64,000 nt of DNA from contig NC_030684.2 in the NCBI RefSeq assembly GCF_000004195.4, forward strand, positions 106,856,429 to 106,920,428, read 5' to 3'. Under the pieces are notes generated by a model that had not been told where the DNA came from, made no database searches, and worked only from the letters and a program-made list of their open reading frames with translations. Below, in pieces: positions 1 through 12,044 of the stretch (positions are counted from its first letter, which is position 1; each line of letters opens with the position of its first letter). Origin of the DNA: Xenopus tropicalis. Lineage: Eukaryota > Chordata > Amphibia > Anura > Pipidae. A program made the translations under genes and the position numbers.

Positions 1-1252
1 TTGGGGAGATAAAGAAATATACTGTTCATATAATGAATTTTGTGTCCATTTTTCAACTGCGATTTGATCAGGGGAATTAGTCAGTCCTGAGAAGAGTAAC
101 ATAAAACAGTTCCCTTCTGAACTTACTGCCAACCATATCAGTTGGAAAACCGAACAGCAAGTAGATTTCTAATATTGCTTACAAAATTGGGTAATTTAAA
201 GACAAATATCAAGTAATTGTGTAGGCAATAATCAATAACACATAATAACACAACTATCATTCTGAACTAAAAATGATCATTATTTTAAAAATGTGCCCCT
301 TTTGGAGCTCCCTATAGGTCTGATACTGTCCCTGTCTGTGTTTCAAATGCGAGGTGGGAGTGAGGAGGCAGCAGGAAGTGGAACAGATGGGCGGGACTAG
401 TGGGGGTTTTGGAAACAATTTCAATACGTTCAGCCCAAAACAGATCTTTTTTTTTTTTTTTTTTTAAAGCTAATTTCTTCTATATTTAAAAGGTTATAAT
501 GTACCGAAATATTTTTGGTTTTTAACACAATATGTCCCCTTTAATTTATTTTAAAGGTTACATTTTCTTTAAGCTACTTCATGGAAGGGATATCAGATCC
601 CTGATACATATCGCCCTTCTTTCACTTATGAGGGGGGGTCGCACTTTTTAATTTGTTTTCTACAGCTTAATCTGAGTTATTTTGCTTGCATAATGTTAAA
701 TTAATCCATTGTGTTCTCCACTTTCATTAAATGAACGATAAAATGCTTATTTACAGGCATGTCATTATTATTCTAGGCTTTAAAGAAATCCACAGTGAGA
801 AAAAGAGCCTTTATCAGCAACTGCTGCAATCTGTTCTCCGAGTGCCACAATATCTTCATTAGAGGTGACGATGCCGACAGTTACTTTCAACTACAAAGCA
901 CTTCCTATGGTTTACACATTTTTCATTTCCCTCTAAGTGGCATGTTCATTAGTGCGTCTACTGCAACGGCTCTTCTGCTAGGCACATTACCAACCTCTGG
1001 ACACTGTCCTCAGACAATAGCACTTATTACTTGGCATCCATTATATAGCTGGCCTGCTGTCAAGAGAGAATTTACAAAACCATTTACCAGCTGTGTCACA
1101 ATTTGTACATGCAGCAGCGCTGTCATTAACCAGCAAGTATGCCACAGCAAGAAATAGCTGAGCAACTGTTTCTTCAACTGCAAACCATTGCTCATCCCAA
1201 AATAATACAGTACAGCTTGAAGCATGTGGGGCCTGTGTCCCCAACGCACTAC
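1..1252. other. Non-coding, AT-rich left edge
   Basis: No gene is recognisable here. Positions 292-543 look like a short repeat, with 'gtgcccctttt' at the left, 'tatgtcccctttaa' at the right and a T-homopolymer near 448-469. The rest is AT-rich sequence whose open frames begin at non-ATG codons and have no protein-like composition. Confidence 0.5.
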
Positions 1253-1786
1253 ACAGGTATGGGATCTGTTAATCGGTAACCCACTATTCAAGAATTACAG
1301 AAAGTCTCCCATAAACTCTATTTTAATTGAATAATCCTAATTTTTTAAAATGGATTTCCTTTTTCGCTGTAATAATAATAAAACAGCACCTTGTACTTTA
1401 TCCCAACTAAGATATAATTATTTCTTATTCGGGCCAAAACTACCCCTGCCATCCCACCGGCGAACATGTAAGTCGCCGGCGGGATGGCAGACGCGGCGGC
1501 ACGATTTCGCGCAAATCGCCCCGCCGCGTGTGCCATCCCGCCGGCGACTTACATGTTCGCCGGCGGGATGGCGGGTCATGGCAACTCGGGGAGATTAGTC
1601 GCCCACGAACAGGGAGTTTTGTCGCGGGCGACTAATCTCCCCCGTGTGCCAGAGCCTTAACAGGGGCACCAGCCCGGGGTAAAAGGTAAGCGATTCAAGT
1701 CACTTGGGGGTGCCTAACATTTTGGCACCCCCAAGTTACTTTGCCTTTCCTTCTCCTTTAAGTATGGTGATCTAAATTACAGAAAG
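1253..1786. mobile_element. Composite of nested Xenopus MITEs
   Basis: The outer element begins with the 'acaggtatgggatc' terminus of a very common frog MITE and runs out near 1,786 ('attacagaaagatcc'). A second element (about 1,433-1,655) is inserted in it. This one has 'gagattagtcgcc' / 'ggcgactaatctc' arms and ends in 'gtgccagagcctta'. A third piece, 1,656-1,762, ends in 'cctttccttctccttta', the T2-type TTAA terminus. The family assignment comes from memory of frog repeats; the nesting is read from the sequence. Confidence 0.7.
1450..1570. repeat. Large GC-rich inverted repeat
   Basis: The left arm at about 1,450-1,503 (…cggcgggatggcagacgcgg…) is the near-perfect reverse complement of about 1,523-1,570 (…ccgcgtgtgccatcccgccg…). 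The loop is under 25 bp. It sits inside the nested MITE, so it is transposon structure and not a host hairpin RNA gene. Confidence 0.8.
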
Positions 1787-1797
1787 ATCCTTTCCCT

Positions 1798-2040
1798 ATA
1801 TATGTATACATACACACACTCTAAATTATATTTCAATTGTTTGAACCTTTAGGCTACTAGCACAGCATGAAGTCCTCAAAAACATTATGGATAACAGGTC
1901 ATAACGGAGCAAGATTGTGCTTTCCTAGACAGACACATTATATATTATGTATACACACACATTCTGAATTATATTTAAATTGTTTTAGACTTTAAAACAT
2001 TAAGGCTACTAGCAACAGCATGAAGTACTCAAAAACATTT
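1798..2040. repeat. Local direct duplication of ~100 bp
   Basis: A block at about 1,798-1,886 ('…aggctactagcacagcatg…ctcaaaaacatt') recurs at about 1,940-2,040 ('…aggctactagcaacagcatg…ctcaaaaacatt') at roughly 140-bp spacing with scattered substitutions. It is an old tandem duplication in non-coding DNA. The following sequence to 2,710 shows nothing recognisable. Confidence 0.7.
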
Positions 2041-2710
2041 ATTAATATCTATGAAAATGCTCCGGCATGAGACCATTAGTGAAGAAAGAAATTAATTTGC
2101 ACTTTAACAAATATTCAGATTGGTGGATAAATTGAAAATTTTTGGTCATTTGTGAAAAGAGAAAATTACACTGCAAACCAAGATGCAAGCAAGGCAAGTA
2201 TGGCCATGCATTTGTGATGGTATAGATGAAGGCCCAAATCATTTCCAACTATTTACATTCACAGATTTGTTGCAAGGCCACAAAGGCCAGAGCCTAAGGC
2301 GGCATAAATTTAGGGGTGGCATGCTGCCCAGCCGCACTTAATTTGCTCACATACGGAGCACTGGACGTGCAGAAAACTTCAGTGTGTCCTGTCCCCAGTG
2401 CTCTGTATATGAGCTACAAGGATGTGCGACCCTGAGGGGAAGGGGAGGGCGGCCTATGTGAGCTCTGAACAAAAATCCGGCACTGTACACCGTTGGAGAA
2501 GAAAAATTACATGGGGGTAAGTAAAGGGTTGTAGAAAAAATGTGAGCGGGACTGTGACAATGATATTAAGATGAAGCTAAAGCAGGCAGATAAAGAAATG
2601 AATTAGGAAGAGGGAAATGGTAATAGGGATGAGAGGTGAAGACTACAATTAATATGGCAACAGTACAAAAGGACATATAGAATAGAGGTGTTTTATAAAC
2701 ACAAAAGGTA

Positions 2711-2891
2711 CAGGGTCACCTCCCATTAATTTGCATGTACACAACTGTTAGTATGTGTCTGAATGAGCTGTATTAACAGGGTCACTCGTGATTTTGCTTA
2801 CCCAAGTTATTGACTTGTCTGTTGACAGTTTTTATAGATATTTGCCCAAACAAGCATCCAGTCTCAATGGGAAACAAATAGGGTGACCCTG
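2711..2891. mobile_element. Short MITE with CAGGGTCACC termini
   Basis: The left end 'cagggtcacc' and right end 'gggtgaccctg' are inverted copies about 180 bp apart. No convincing target duplication is visible. The element also holds a donor-like 'cttaccc' on the reverse strand, which I treated as transposon sequence and not as a splice site. Confidence 0.65.
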
Positions 2892-2929
2892 CCTTAAAGA
2901 AAGGCATTAAGTATTTAATGTAGGAATGC

Positions 2930-3115
2930 ACCGAATCCAGGATTCAGTTTGGGATTCGGCCAAATTCGGCCTTTTCCATCAGGATTCGGCTGAATCCACG
3001 GTCCTGGCAAAACCGAATCACGTAAATACGGAAGTTAAAATTTTTTCCCATATTTAACCCTTCCAAAACCTAATTGTCATATGCTTATTAGGATTCGGTT
3101 CAGTATTGGGCCTTT
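2930..3115. mobile_element. 'GGATGCACCGAATCC' MITE copy
   Basis: The sequence 'aatgcaccgaatccagg' followed by repeated 'gattcgg' motifs matches a common frog MITE family. A second, shorter copy is at 47,469-47,560. Past it, 3,120-4,330 has only a T2-like 'ttaaaggggtttttt' at 3,150, a (TA)n run at 4,196-4,216 and otherwise unique-looking non-coding DNA. Confidence 0.65.
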
Positions 3116-4332
3116 ACTAATTCGAGTTTGTAAAAATTGGGGCAACCTATTAAAGGGGTTTTTTTCAATACTGGTGAATAAGGCTTGAGCTGTACATACT
3201 TTTTTTTCCTATTGATGCAGCTAGGAAATATCTAAAATTTTTGTTATTTCTTGCACTAAAAGGGGCAAAATCTGAAAAAATCAATACAAATTAGCAGTCC
3301 AAAAGAAGCGCTCTGTAAAAACAAACCCTTGCCTTTCCTCATCAGCAGCCTCTTAGGCTGGGAGATAAGGTCCAGCTCATTACACCAAGGCCTTTTCCGT
3401 AAACTGCTGATTTGTTTTGACTGGGCTGATAAGAACCAAAAGTAGAATGTGACATTATTTTCAATTTTAGATTTTGCCCTGTTTAGTAGATATAAATTAA
3501 AAATAGAAACAATACAAACTTCCTTAAGTTGATATTACTACACAATTTATCTATCATATTCAAATCTTTATTAGGAGTCATCTACTTACTTATCTATTAT
3601 TGTCTATTTATGCTGCATCACTGTTCAAATATGAGGCATAAATGAAAGTGCGTGGCTGGGAAAATATTCAAGGTAATAAACAGCAGGAATCTATCAGTCT
3701 TAGGTCATTGACTTGTGGCCACACCAAAGCAGTCCTGGTGCTATACAGAGAGAAGTGTATGGATAAAAGAGTGATGATTCAGGCCACTTAGGCTGGTTCT
3801 ACATGCCCGTGACACACAGCACTGCGGCAGGCAGTAATCCTGTTACTCAAGTCCCTGCTTGTTTAACACTGCTCACAATGACACGTCACAAAGGAAAAAC
3901 TATTACAGGGTTATTGATTGCTTCTCAAGACACTTACTGGATCTGAACACGCCTTAATAAACAAAGAACACTACAGAATAAGACTGCCCAGAAATTGTTT
4001 ATGAAACCCTGTGTGCCTAATGCCTCTAAATTGCTATGTACGTAGTTCAGGATGAGAAAAATAAAGTTAAAACGTTCTTTAAGACATTTTGACTGTGTAT
4101 GTCATTGTATAGGATTTTGCAACCTAATCCCATAGCAGTCCCTTATGCAAGTAAATGTTTAATACAAATACACATTATTTTAAGTGACTATATTAAATAT
4201 ATATATATATATATATAAATCATATCCACTTAGTCACATCTACCTCAGTTTCTAGGCCCTGAAGAGACAGACTGGGATGTAATGCCTAGTGCAACTGCAT
4301 GGTGCATAGTGTGCACAGACCCATGTCAACCC

Positions 4333-4647
4333 TAAAGCTGGCCATAAACTGAATGATCCGCTCATTTGGCCAAGGTTGCCAAATGACCAGATCTTTTCAC
4401 CATGTGCCCACCTTAAAGTTGGCGATATCTGGTTTATCCGATCGTTCAGCACTTGGGCCAAACAATCGGATCACACTGACAAGATGCAGGCTGTTATGGT
4501 GACGATGAGCATGGAGGGATTTTTAATTCTGTCTGCTCAACTTCTGCCCGATTTTCAGCCACATATCGGTTAGGCAGGCCCATCTGAGGTTCCCATACAC
4601 GGGCCAATAAGTTGCAGACTCTGTTGGCCCATGTATGGCCACCCTTA
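4333..4647. mobile_element. 'ggccatacac' family MITE (Harbinger-like?)
   Basis: It begins 'taaagctggccata' and ends 'tatggccaccctta', inverted termini flanked by TAA/TTA. The interior carries the 'tttggccaa' and 'cgatatctgg' segments typical of this family. Other copies in the window are listed separately. The superfamily is inferred from the 3-bp TTA-type target and is not proven. Confidence 0.7.
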
Positions 4648-4969
4648 GTCAGACCAATTGACCTGATCACTAGTATTTGAATGAAAGACAAAACACCAAT
4701 ATGAATGAGGCCCAATTTACAACTTGGGGCATCAAAGACACATATAAAAATATACAAAAATGCAAATCTATAAGTAATGCTTTTTCCAGTAAAATCTTTC
4801 ACATGGAACCGAGAGTTCAAAAACAGACAAGTATTTACATTTGGAGGTGTGAGTACAAAGCGTGAGCAAGTGTTATCATTCTGCTGAACATCAAAACTAC
4901 TGCAAACCTTGAAAAAAGCAGAAGTATAGACCATGACTAAATCCTGGATGATGGATGGGTGTAATTTAC

Positions 4970-5008
4970 CTAAATAACAGTCTCCTACTATCACCCAGGG
5001 CAATAACA
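4970..5008 (-). other. Weak candidate micro-exon, minus strand
   Basis: On the minus strand a long pyrimidine tract ending 'ggtatctcag' precedes 39 nt that end in a 'TTTAG|GTAAAT' donor-like site. Two of the three frames are open. It could belong to the minus-strand gene with exons at 13.15-15.83 kb, but a 39-nt interval with moderate signals can arise by chance in this much DNA. Confidence 0.15.
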
Positions 5009-5664
5009 CTGAGATACCAACAAAGGAGTAAAGGGAAGACTAAAGATCACTCAGACTTTGATAAACACATTTCACACATGCAGCGTTTTGCCAGTGATTG
5101 GAATGGAGCATTTTATGGTTGCAGAGTCTTCTCAAAGGAACAAGATCAACTAAAAAGGTATCTTACTGTTTCACCACAATGTTTTTACACCACCCAAAGG
5201 AAACCACTAAGGCCTTTTTCCAGCAATACAGTGACTAAGAATGCAGACCTTAATACTCATAGCTTAAACACAAATACATATTGCACTCTAAGCTCAACCC
5301 TCGGGGGGCACATCACATCGCCACTATTGGCTGTTGTTCTTACATAGTGGGTTAAAGGGCCCGAGAGAGCCCTTCTCTATAAAATATTAAAACAGACAAT
5401 ATTTAAATAGTAATATAGTATGTTAGGTCGATGTCCACGAAGTTCAACATTGTATGCCTATATATAACAAGTCTAACTGCTAGTTGATCCAGAGGAAGGC
5501 AAAAAAACCCACTCTGAATCATTTTTATATTTGGTGTGTATTGCAGAGAACAACTCTTCATTTTATCAAAGTTTGTCTTAATGTTTATTTTATTATTGAT
5601 TATCCTTTTCTTACATAGCACAGACAAGTTCATGCACAGCACTACTGAGATAATCATTTACATC

Positions 5665-5697
5665 AGACCCTGCCCAGAGAGCTTACATTCTAAGGGC
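5665..5697 (-). repeat. L2 3'-tail fragment
   Basis: The minus-strand sequence 'gaatgtaagctctctgggc' corresponds to the 'gattgtaagctcttttgggc' segment of the L2 LINE tail at 31.95 kb. Only about 30 bp are preserved. Confidence 0.5.
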
Positions 5698-5754
5698 ACA
5701 TTCCCACAATAAACTAATATTTATTTTTATATATATTTTTTTTAGGTTCTTATT

Positions 5755-6143
5755 TACCCTAGCAACCAGGCAGTGGTGGAGTCCCAAGCCGGACTTGGGT
5801 TTATTACTATTGGAGTGCTATTCTGAAATCTCTGGGAGCTGCTATCTTGCTACCTTCCCATTGTTCTGCTGATGGGCTGCTGGGGGGAGGGGGGTGATAT
5901 CCCTCAAACTTGCAGCTCAGCAGTAAAGTGTGACTGAAGTTTATCAGAGCACAGGTCACATGATTGTGGCACCCTGGGTAATGAAGAATATGGCTAGCCC
6001 CACATCAAATTTCAAAATTAAATATACAAAAATCCGTCTGTGTTTTTGAAAAACAGATTTCAATGTAGGATTCTGCTGGAGAAGCTCTATTAACTTATAC
6101 ATTTTGAAAAAAAACATGTTTTCACATGACAGTATTCCTTTAA
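5755..6143 (-). mobile_element. T2-type (Kolobok) MITE
   Basis: The right end 'gacagtattcctttaa' is the reverse complement of the TTAAAGG-type terminus that defines the T2 family. The interior, with 'ccctagcaaccaggcag', 'gctgctggggggagg' and 'catgtgacctgtgctctg' in inverted form, is a consensus I recall from frog genomes. The left boundary is approximate. Confidence 0.65.
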
Positions 6144-6403
6144 AACAGCCAAACACCTGCCTGTTAAATATGTAGTGCTGACATTGCATTGGCACTTCCT
6201 ACTATGTTTCCCACACCTAGTTAATGTCTCAGGTGACACTATCCCACCTGGCTGCGTCCATGGGAATACTCTGTAGGCCTTTCATGGTATAGTTAAACCA
6301 CAGCTCCCTAAACCCTTTAAAGGATATTGTGAACTATACGCACTTTGCAGTTATCAGCCAGTATCATATAATTAAGCCTCATTACTTATGTCCATGGTCT
6401 ATA

Positions 6404-6447
6404 TAAAAAAAAAAAAAAATAAATATAATAATAATAATAATAATAAT

Positions 6448-6508
<61 letters not shown>
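6404..6508. repeat. Compound microsatellite A(n)-(AAT)n-(AT)n
   Basis: An A-run, then about eight AAT units, then an (AT)n tract of about 29 uninterrupted dinucleotides (6,451-6,508). It is a simple sequence repeat, prone to length variation. The (AT) tract could form a cruciform. Confidence 0.95.
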
Positions 6509-6511
<3 letters not shown>

Positions 6512-8215
6512 CTTACATTGTCTATTCATTATTAAAATACTTTTTCATTTATACCTTAAGTCCCCAAATGTGCAGCAAACTGCCACTAAAAACATATCCA
6601 TTAAATCCCATCCCTGGTCAAAGTGCAAATCTTTACACATTAAATGCAGTGGTTTTGTGCTGCTCACAATAGGCTGCTTTTGCACATGTGGGTAGAAGCT
6701 ATTCAAGATAGCTATGGTATTGATTTGGTTCACCAGTCTTTTAACCTCCTCCTGAGCGATACAAAGCCGGTAATTGCTTTATTTGAAACTGCCTAATCCT
6801 TTTCTTGTACTGTGCTTAAGGGCTTATTTAACCAATTCCACGCTGGATAAGCCTACTGTAGCTTACTCAGTATGGAAGCGCAGTGATAGCAATACACTGG
6901 AATGGAATTTGTGCATTCATTGGAGCTTGAGCATGCACTTGCAATCAATCCGTTCTGTACACAGTAAAACACAACATGCTATAGCAGAACACTCATTTTA
7001 CAAACTGTGGTTCATGTTAAAAGCCTTCTGTGATCCCGGAGCAGCTGCACTGCCAGAGACACATGCATGTTGCATTCATTTCAAAGCATTCCGAATGAAC
7101 TCTCATTAAAATACCTTTAATTTGCTTTTTTTTTTTTGGACACAGAAAGCAATTTTTCAAACTTTCAGAGTTATTTAACAGAGTCCAGTTGCATAGTGAA
7201 AATCCTGAAACCATATTCACTGCATGCCCAGTCTTTAGCTGTCACACTGTAGTTCCAAGGACATTTAAAGGGTAGGAGTCTTACAATTCTGGGTAAAAGG
7301 CATAACAAATTAGTAGACTGTCAGACTTGGTGTTTTCTCCGCTGATAAAGGAAACTGCAATATCACCCTGTACACTGTAACAACAATGGCGCCCACCTGT
7401 TACTGTGAAGATATCAGCCTGCCTAGCACCACTGGAGAAAAGGCAATTGCGATATTAGCCTTGAGCAGCAGTTTCATCACAGCTATGGCAACTGCACATG
7501 GGACAATTCCTACTATTGTTTCCTTGAAGACATGTACCAGTATGGAGATAAGGTACACTGGAAATGACAAGCAGCCACACCTGTTCTTACAGAGCAACTG
7601 CGGCATATTCCCTCCCCCCATGCATGGGGCCAATACACATCCTGCTCCATAATTACTATCTGATCAGGACTCCATCACATACTAATTGGGCAGGGTCCAA
7701 AAATTCTCTTGCCTGAGGACTGGAACAGGCAAAGGTCTCTGACTGACAGGTCTGACCCCGATGTAATCCGATTTTTTTTGTCCTTGGGCTAAAAATGCAC
7801 ATATGCACAACTTGGCCATGCCCTTAGGTGGTCAGATCAGGCAATCTGACCAAACATATGATCGTTCTATGTACGGTAAGCTTTAGCAGTTATTATTAAC
7901 ACTCAGTCAGTTCCTACACAACTGCTTTGTCTTTAAAAAGTGTGTTTGATTTACTTATCAGTATAGATGAACTTTGGTCTTGTCTGTTGTACAGAAAGAC
8001 GTCTAGACACTTCTAATTACATTTGCTAAAGACAGAAGTATGGTAAAGGCCTCAAAGTTTAATTTTAAACATATAGAGGATATTATATGTATTATTCCTA
8101 TAACCTACAGTATGGAATAAGGGTTTTGTACATCACAACTGTGCTACATGATTAATCTCCCTTTAACAACATCTCCACTTCACAGATTAACCCTTCAAGC
8201 ATCAACATCTGTACA
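6509..8215. other. Non-coding stretch with one MITE remnant
   Basis: No gene is recognised. A decayed 'ggccatacac'-type remnant lies at about 7,790-7,880 ('tggtcagatcaggcaatctgacc'). The open frames at 7.39-7.65 kb on both strands overlap each other and lack splice or start context, so they are not called. Confidence 0.5.
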
Positions 8216-8223
8216 ATCTAGAA

Positions 8224-8508
8224 CAGGGATCCCCAACCTTTTTTTTTTTTACCTGTGATTGGGAATTGGGGAAAAATTCCTGGGGTGCAAAAAAAAAGGG
8301 CCTGTAATCAGCTATTTGGTAGCCCTTATATGGACTGGAAAGTCTATAGGAGGCTCTGTTTGGCAGCACATCTGGTCTTTATACAACCAAAACTTGCCTC
8401 CAAGCCAGGAATTCAAAAGTAAGCACCTGCCTTTGAGGCCACTGGGAGCAACACCCAAGGGGTTGGAGAGCAACATGTTGCCCCTGAGCCACTGGTCGGG
8501 GATCATTG
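8224..8508. mobile_element. hAT-like MITE 'cagggatccccaacc'
   Basis: The left terminus 'cagggatccccaacc' is inverted at the right as 'ggtcggggatcattg'. Flanking 8-mers are atctagaa (8,216-8,223) and gtctagaa (8,509-8,516), 7 of 8 identical, as expected for a hAT 8-bp target duplication. Related copies are at 12.5-12.79 kb, 20.79-21.04 kb and 43,357-43,434. Confidence 0.85.
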
Positions 8509-8555
8509 GTCTAGAATATGTGGAAGAAGAGACCAAAGAGCCACATATACTAGAT

Positions 8556-8875
8556 CAGGGGTAGGGAACCTATGGCTCGGGAGCCATATGTGGCTCTTTT
8601 GATGGCTGCATCTGGCTCGCTGCCAAATCTTTAATAAAAAAATAACGGGGGTGTGGCCTGCACACGGCATATAGAAGACGTGTTCTAAGCCTTAGAACAC
8701 GTCTTCTATCCGCCGAGCGCAGGCCATGCCCTCCTCTGCATCCGGCATCCTTGGCACCCACCCTACCTTGCCCTGCCGCATCCGCGGGCAAACATATAGT
8801 ATGGCTCTTACGGAATTACATTTTAAAATATGTGGTGTTTATGGCTCTCTCAGCCAAAAAGGTACCCGACCCCTG
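8556..8875. mobile_element. hAT-like MITE with perfect 8-bp TSD
   Basis: The element begins 'caggggtagggaacc' and ends 'ggtacccgacccctg', 13 of 15 bases inverted. It is flanked by a perfect 8-bp duplication, tactagat, at 8,548-8,555 and 8,876-8,883. Inside, 8,672-8,708 is a palindrome centred on 'ctaagccttag'. At 320 bp with no open frame it is non-autonomous. It inserted 48 bp from the preceding hAT MITE. Confidence 0.92.
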
Positions 8876-8929
8876 TACTAGATCCTACCAATCGTGAGCA
8901 CTTCTGGTACAAGAACATTTGTCTACATA

Positions 8930-10890
8930 TTAGCAATGAGCAAATCGATCCTGTTTCACCGAAAAAACAAAACACATTTAAGTCAATGGGTGGTTTATTT
9001 TGCGTCAATACCGTGCAAATTATTATTTTTTTTTTTTTAATTTTAATCACAAAATTTTTTTTGCAGCTATTGAAGTCTATGGGCATGTTTTTTTTACAGT
9101 GAAACCTGGCAAAAAATGTTGCTCGTCCTTACTTCTTATTCATACTCGGCATCAAATTTATGCGAGAAAATTTAGACTTTTCTGAGATTTACTATGTGTC
9201 ACATGCCTAGTCGGAAGATTCTGAATTTTCCCAACTTTTCTGTGACTTTTCCCACACATGCATTTCATTTCAGATTTTTAATAAAAGCCAGACATTTGTG
9301 AAAATTTGTTTATTCAAACTATAAAATAAAAACAATGAGAAATGTTAGAGTCCAGTAAATCAGCCCCTTAGCTAAAGACACGCGGGAGATAAAGCTTCAA
9401 TTTGCAGCACCTTGAGGTCAGTTTCTTAAATTGTGCAGTTTTGTAGCTTGAAGGAAGGCGTTCACACAGGTCAAATCCTTTATAATGTGTACTTTTCAGA
9501 AATCTAGTTTTCTGGGCTCAACTTACTGTTATAGGCTTTAGGCAGTGTCTTGCCCTTGCAGTAGTTTCAGTTAAAATTAACAAATTTAATTGCCATATAC
9601 TTTAATAACTCTAATGTACATTGGGCATAAAATGTGATGTTTTACTATAGTACCTATATAGGAGATAAGAGAGCTCATTTATGTCCACAAGTAAAGTGGG
9701 GAACTTCTGCTGTTTCCCCACGTAAAACCATTTCCATGGTACTTGCATCAAAATGTGCTTGGCAACGCAATTGTAGTGCATAGTGGTTTTGTTTTTACAC
9801 TGCCCGGCACCTCTTGCTCATTTGAGCTGTTATTTGGTGCTGTGGCATTTGCAGGTTTTTTTTCAGTAATTGCATTTGGTGAAACAGACAACTGCGGTAG
9901 GCGCAGTTCAATTGCATACAGAGAATCACCAGTTTACATCCACAATGACACTGGAATTCTGGGGAAAATTGTGGGAGAAAATCATGGCGATTGTTCTTAA
10001 AGTTGCACTTTGCACACTGAGTCAAGGTAAGTGAATGTACCCTAAGATGTAGAGTGCAAGGTAAATTTATTTTTAGGAATTTTATAAAAACTGAGGAAAG
10101 CTTCACATTTTGGTAGTAAAATAGCATATTTATCCATTTTGACTATCATAAAGTGCATGCAAAAATATATGGTTTTCTGGGGTCAAATTACTGTTTTTAA
10201 AAATTGATATTGCACGGCTGTGACTACAAGTCAGCGATCTCCATAATGATGGGGTTTTCTCCTTTTTATAGTGTTATATCTTATTACAGCAAATTTAGAA
10301 AGCTTAGCTTATTCTGGAATAAATGTTTAATTTTTCTAGGTAATCTAAAAGTTCTCCACAGAAAATGCCCCAAAGTTGAAGCAGCAGAAAAAGTTCATAA
10401 ATCTCCTGGTGTTTAATGCAAGTACAAAAACATTGATGGCACTTTAAGGGTAAAACATAATAGGGATGCAGAAATAATAATACACACAAACTAACGTGCT
10501 CCTTACAAAACAGTCCCAAATAAAGCAGCTGTACAGAATTTGGTTTCATTTTTCTCTCAGCAGCTGTTTATACAACCAAACTAACTGAAACATTAGCAGC
10601 AAAGCCAACTGATTGACAGGGAGGGCAATAGCATTTCCCCCCCCACCTAGACACACACCATAAGCGAGATGCTAAGCTATTACATTGTTGTTGGCCCTGC
10701 ATCTTAATCAACCGTCAATAACATGGCTACACACACATCATGAAAACTCCGTTAGCCAAAACCTTGAGAGCTATTCAGGGTATGCCAGTTGCCTTACTGC
10801 TTGTGGCCCAACATGAATCCATAAATACATGTGGCTCCAGTAATCTATTATTAGAGTGCCAGTTCTGCACATTCTAGGATTCGTGGCACA
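8930..10890. other. MITE-derived and unassigned non-coding DNA
   Basis: About 8,930-9,372 resembles the '…agtaaatcagcccc' MITE family, starting near 'caatgagcaaatcg' and ending 'ccagtaaatcagcccc'. About 9,735-10,050 is a second repeat whose 'aaggtaagtg' looks like a splice donor but is part of the element. A 'ttttctgggctcaacttactg' segment (9,500) is partly repeated at 10,175. No coding exon is supported. Confidence 0.4.
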
Positions 10891-10891
10891 C

Positions 10892-11237
10892 TAAAGCTGG
10901 CCATACACATGGCGATCTGACGATGTTTCGTGCAACCATCGGTCGCACGAAACATAGTTAGATCCGCCACAAACCATTCAGGGCTGAATCGGCAGGTAAG
11001 GAGGTAGAAACAATAGGATTTCTACCCCCTTCTGCCGATTCAGCGCTGAAGGGAGATTTTGTTCAGGCGCCTTCTATGGCGCCCGATCAAAATTTTCAAA
11101 CTGGTCCGATCGGCGAGTCGGCCGATATCAGCAGCTTCCTGCGATATCGGTCGACTTGCCGACATACCGTACACGCACCGAATATCGTACAAAACAAGGT
11201 TTTGCACGATATTATCGGTGCGTGTATGGCCACCTTA
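10892..11237. mobile_element. Full-length 'ggccatacac' MITE
   Basis: It starts 'taaagctggccatacacatgg' and ends 'cgtgtatggccacctta', inverted ends flanked by TAA/TTA. The interior contains stacked inverted repeats (for example 'ctgaatcggcag' / 'ctgccgattcag' and 'cgatatc' motifs). At 346 bp with no open frame, it is the best-preserved copy of this family in the window. Confidence 0.8.
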
Positions 11238-11456
11238 AGGAGTATATTTATTTTAAATAGTGTAGTGAAGCATTACTTGTAATGTTGCCTAGGGCAACCA
11301 ATCAGCAATTAGATTTCAACAGTTAGAACATTTAGCACCAGCATCAGATGCTTTGCTTTAGTTTTCTATGTGCACATCACTGGTAATGTTTCACTCCACT
11401 TTTTACACACACCCCTAAGTCTATAGCCATACTGCCAAAAACAGGACTTTTTTTTA

Positions 11457-11605
11457 CCAGCTTATTGATGTGGTCCTCGGCCAGATGGCCTGCAATCTTC
11501 AGTTCAACAATGGTATCAGTCCTATTTCACCAACCTCATGGTGGGCATATTGGGGAAAGATTTGTTCATTTGACAATATTTAAATGTATGGACAGCTTTA
11601 GTTTC
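11457..11605. mobile_element. Truncated 'ggccatacac' MITE
   Basis: The segment 'agcttattgatgtggtcctcgg … catggtgggcatattgggg … atggacagctttag' is a diverged, end-truncated copy of the same family. The open frame running through it (11,465-11,698) is therefore not a gene. Confidence 0.6.
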
Positions 11606-11694
11606 AGAAAAAGATGTTGGACAGATACGTTTGTTGATATTGTGTATATGGCAGAAAACCAAAATGGAAGGAACAAACATTCACTGTACAAGTT

Positions 11695-12044
11695 TTAAAG
11701 AGATACTGACACCAGAAATTAAACTTTTTTTTTTAATATATACTAACATTGTCTTTGCATGATCTCTATAATTTGGCCTTAAAAGCAATTGTCCAGTGTT
11801 TTTACATTACCTATCTAACACCCCATGTTCCTCAATGAGGGGTTTGTCACATTTGTACAACAATGCAATGCAACAGGTCTGTTAGCATTAGAAGCTATAA
11901 CATATAGACTGTCTATAAGAAAAATAGCCAGGTTGGCAAAATAGCAAACCTGTCAGTGAAAAATGATCAACACAACCTATAGGTAACTTTTTATGTACAT
12001 TAGTATTTTCAAAAGTATTTTTTTTCACGTCAGCATCAATTTAA
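11695..12044. mobile_element. T2-type MITE, TTAA-flanked
   Basis: It begins TTAAAGAGATACTGACACC and ends '…cacgtcagcatcaatttaa', an imperfect inverted repeat with TTAA at both edges, as defined for the T2/Kolobok group. At 350 bp it has no coding capacity. Confidence 0.8.

Noticed and set aside
1450..1570. Strong hairpin that could be a microRNA precursor
   Set aside because: It is too long, too perfect and too GC-rich, and it lies in a multi-copy MITE.
2711..2891. Minus-strand interval with strong acceptor and donor
   Set aside because: It lies wholly inside a MITE with inverted CAGGGTCACC ends.
4494..5009. 171-codon minus ORF
   Set aside because: It starts at a non-ATG codon, runs into a 'ggccatacac' MITE and lacks domain-like composition. 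Only a 39-nt part has splice-like borders.
10000..10040. Good plus-strand donor 'aaggtaagtg'
   Set aside because: It lies in a repeat and the upstream sequence is not an open, protein-like exon.
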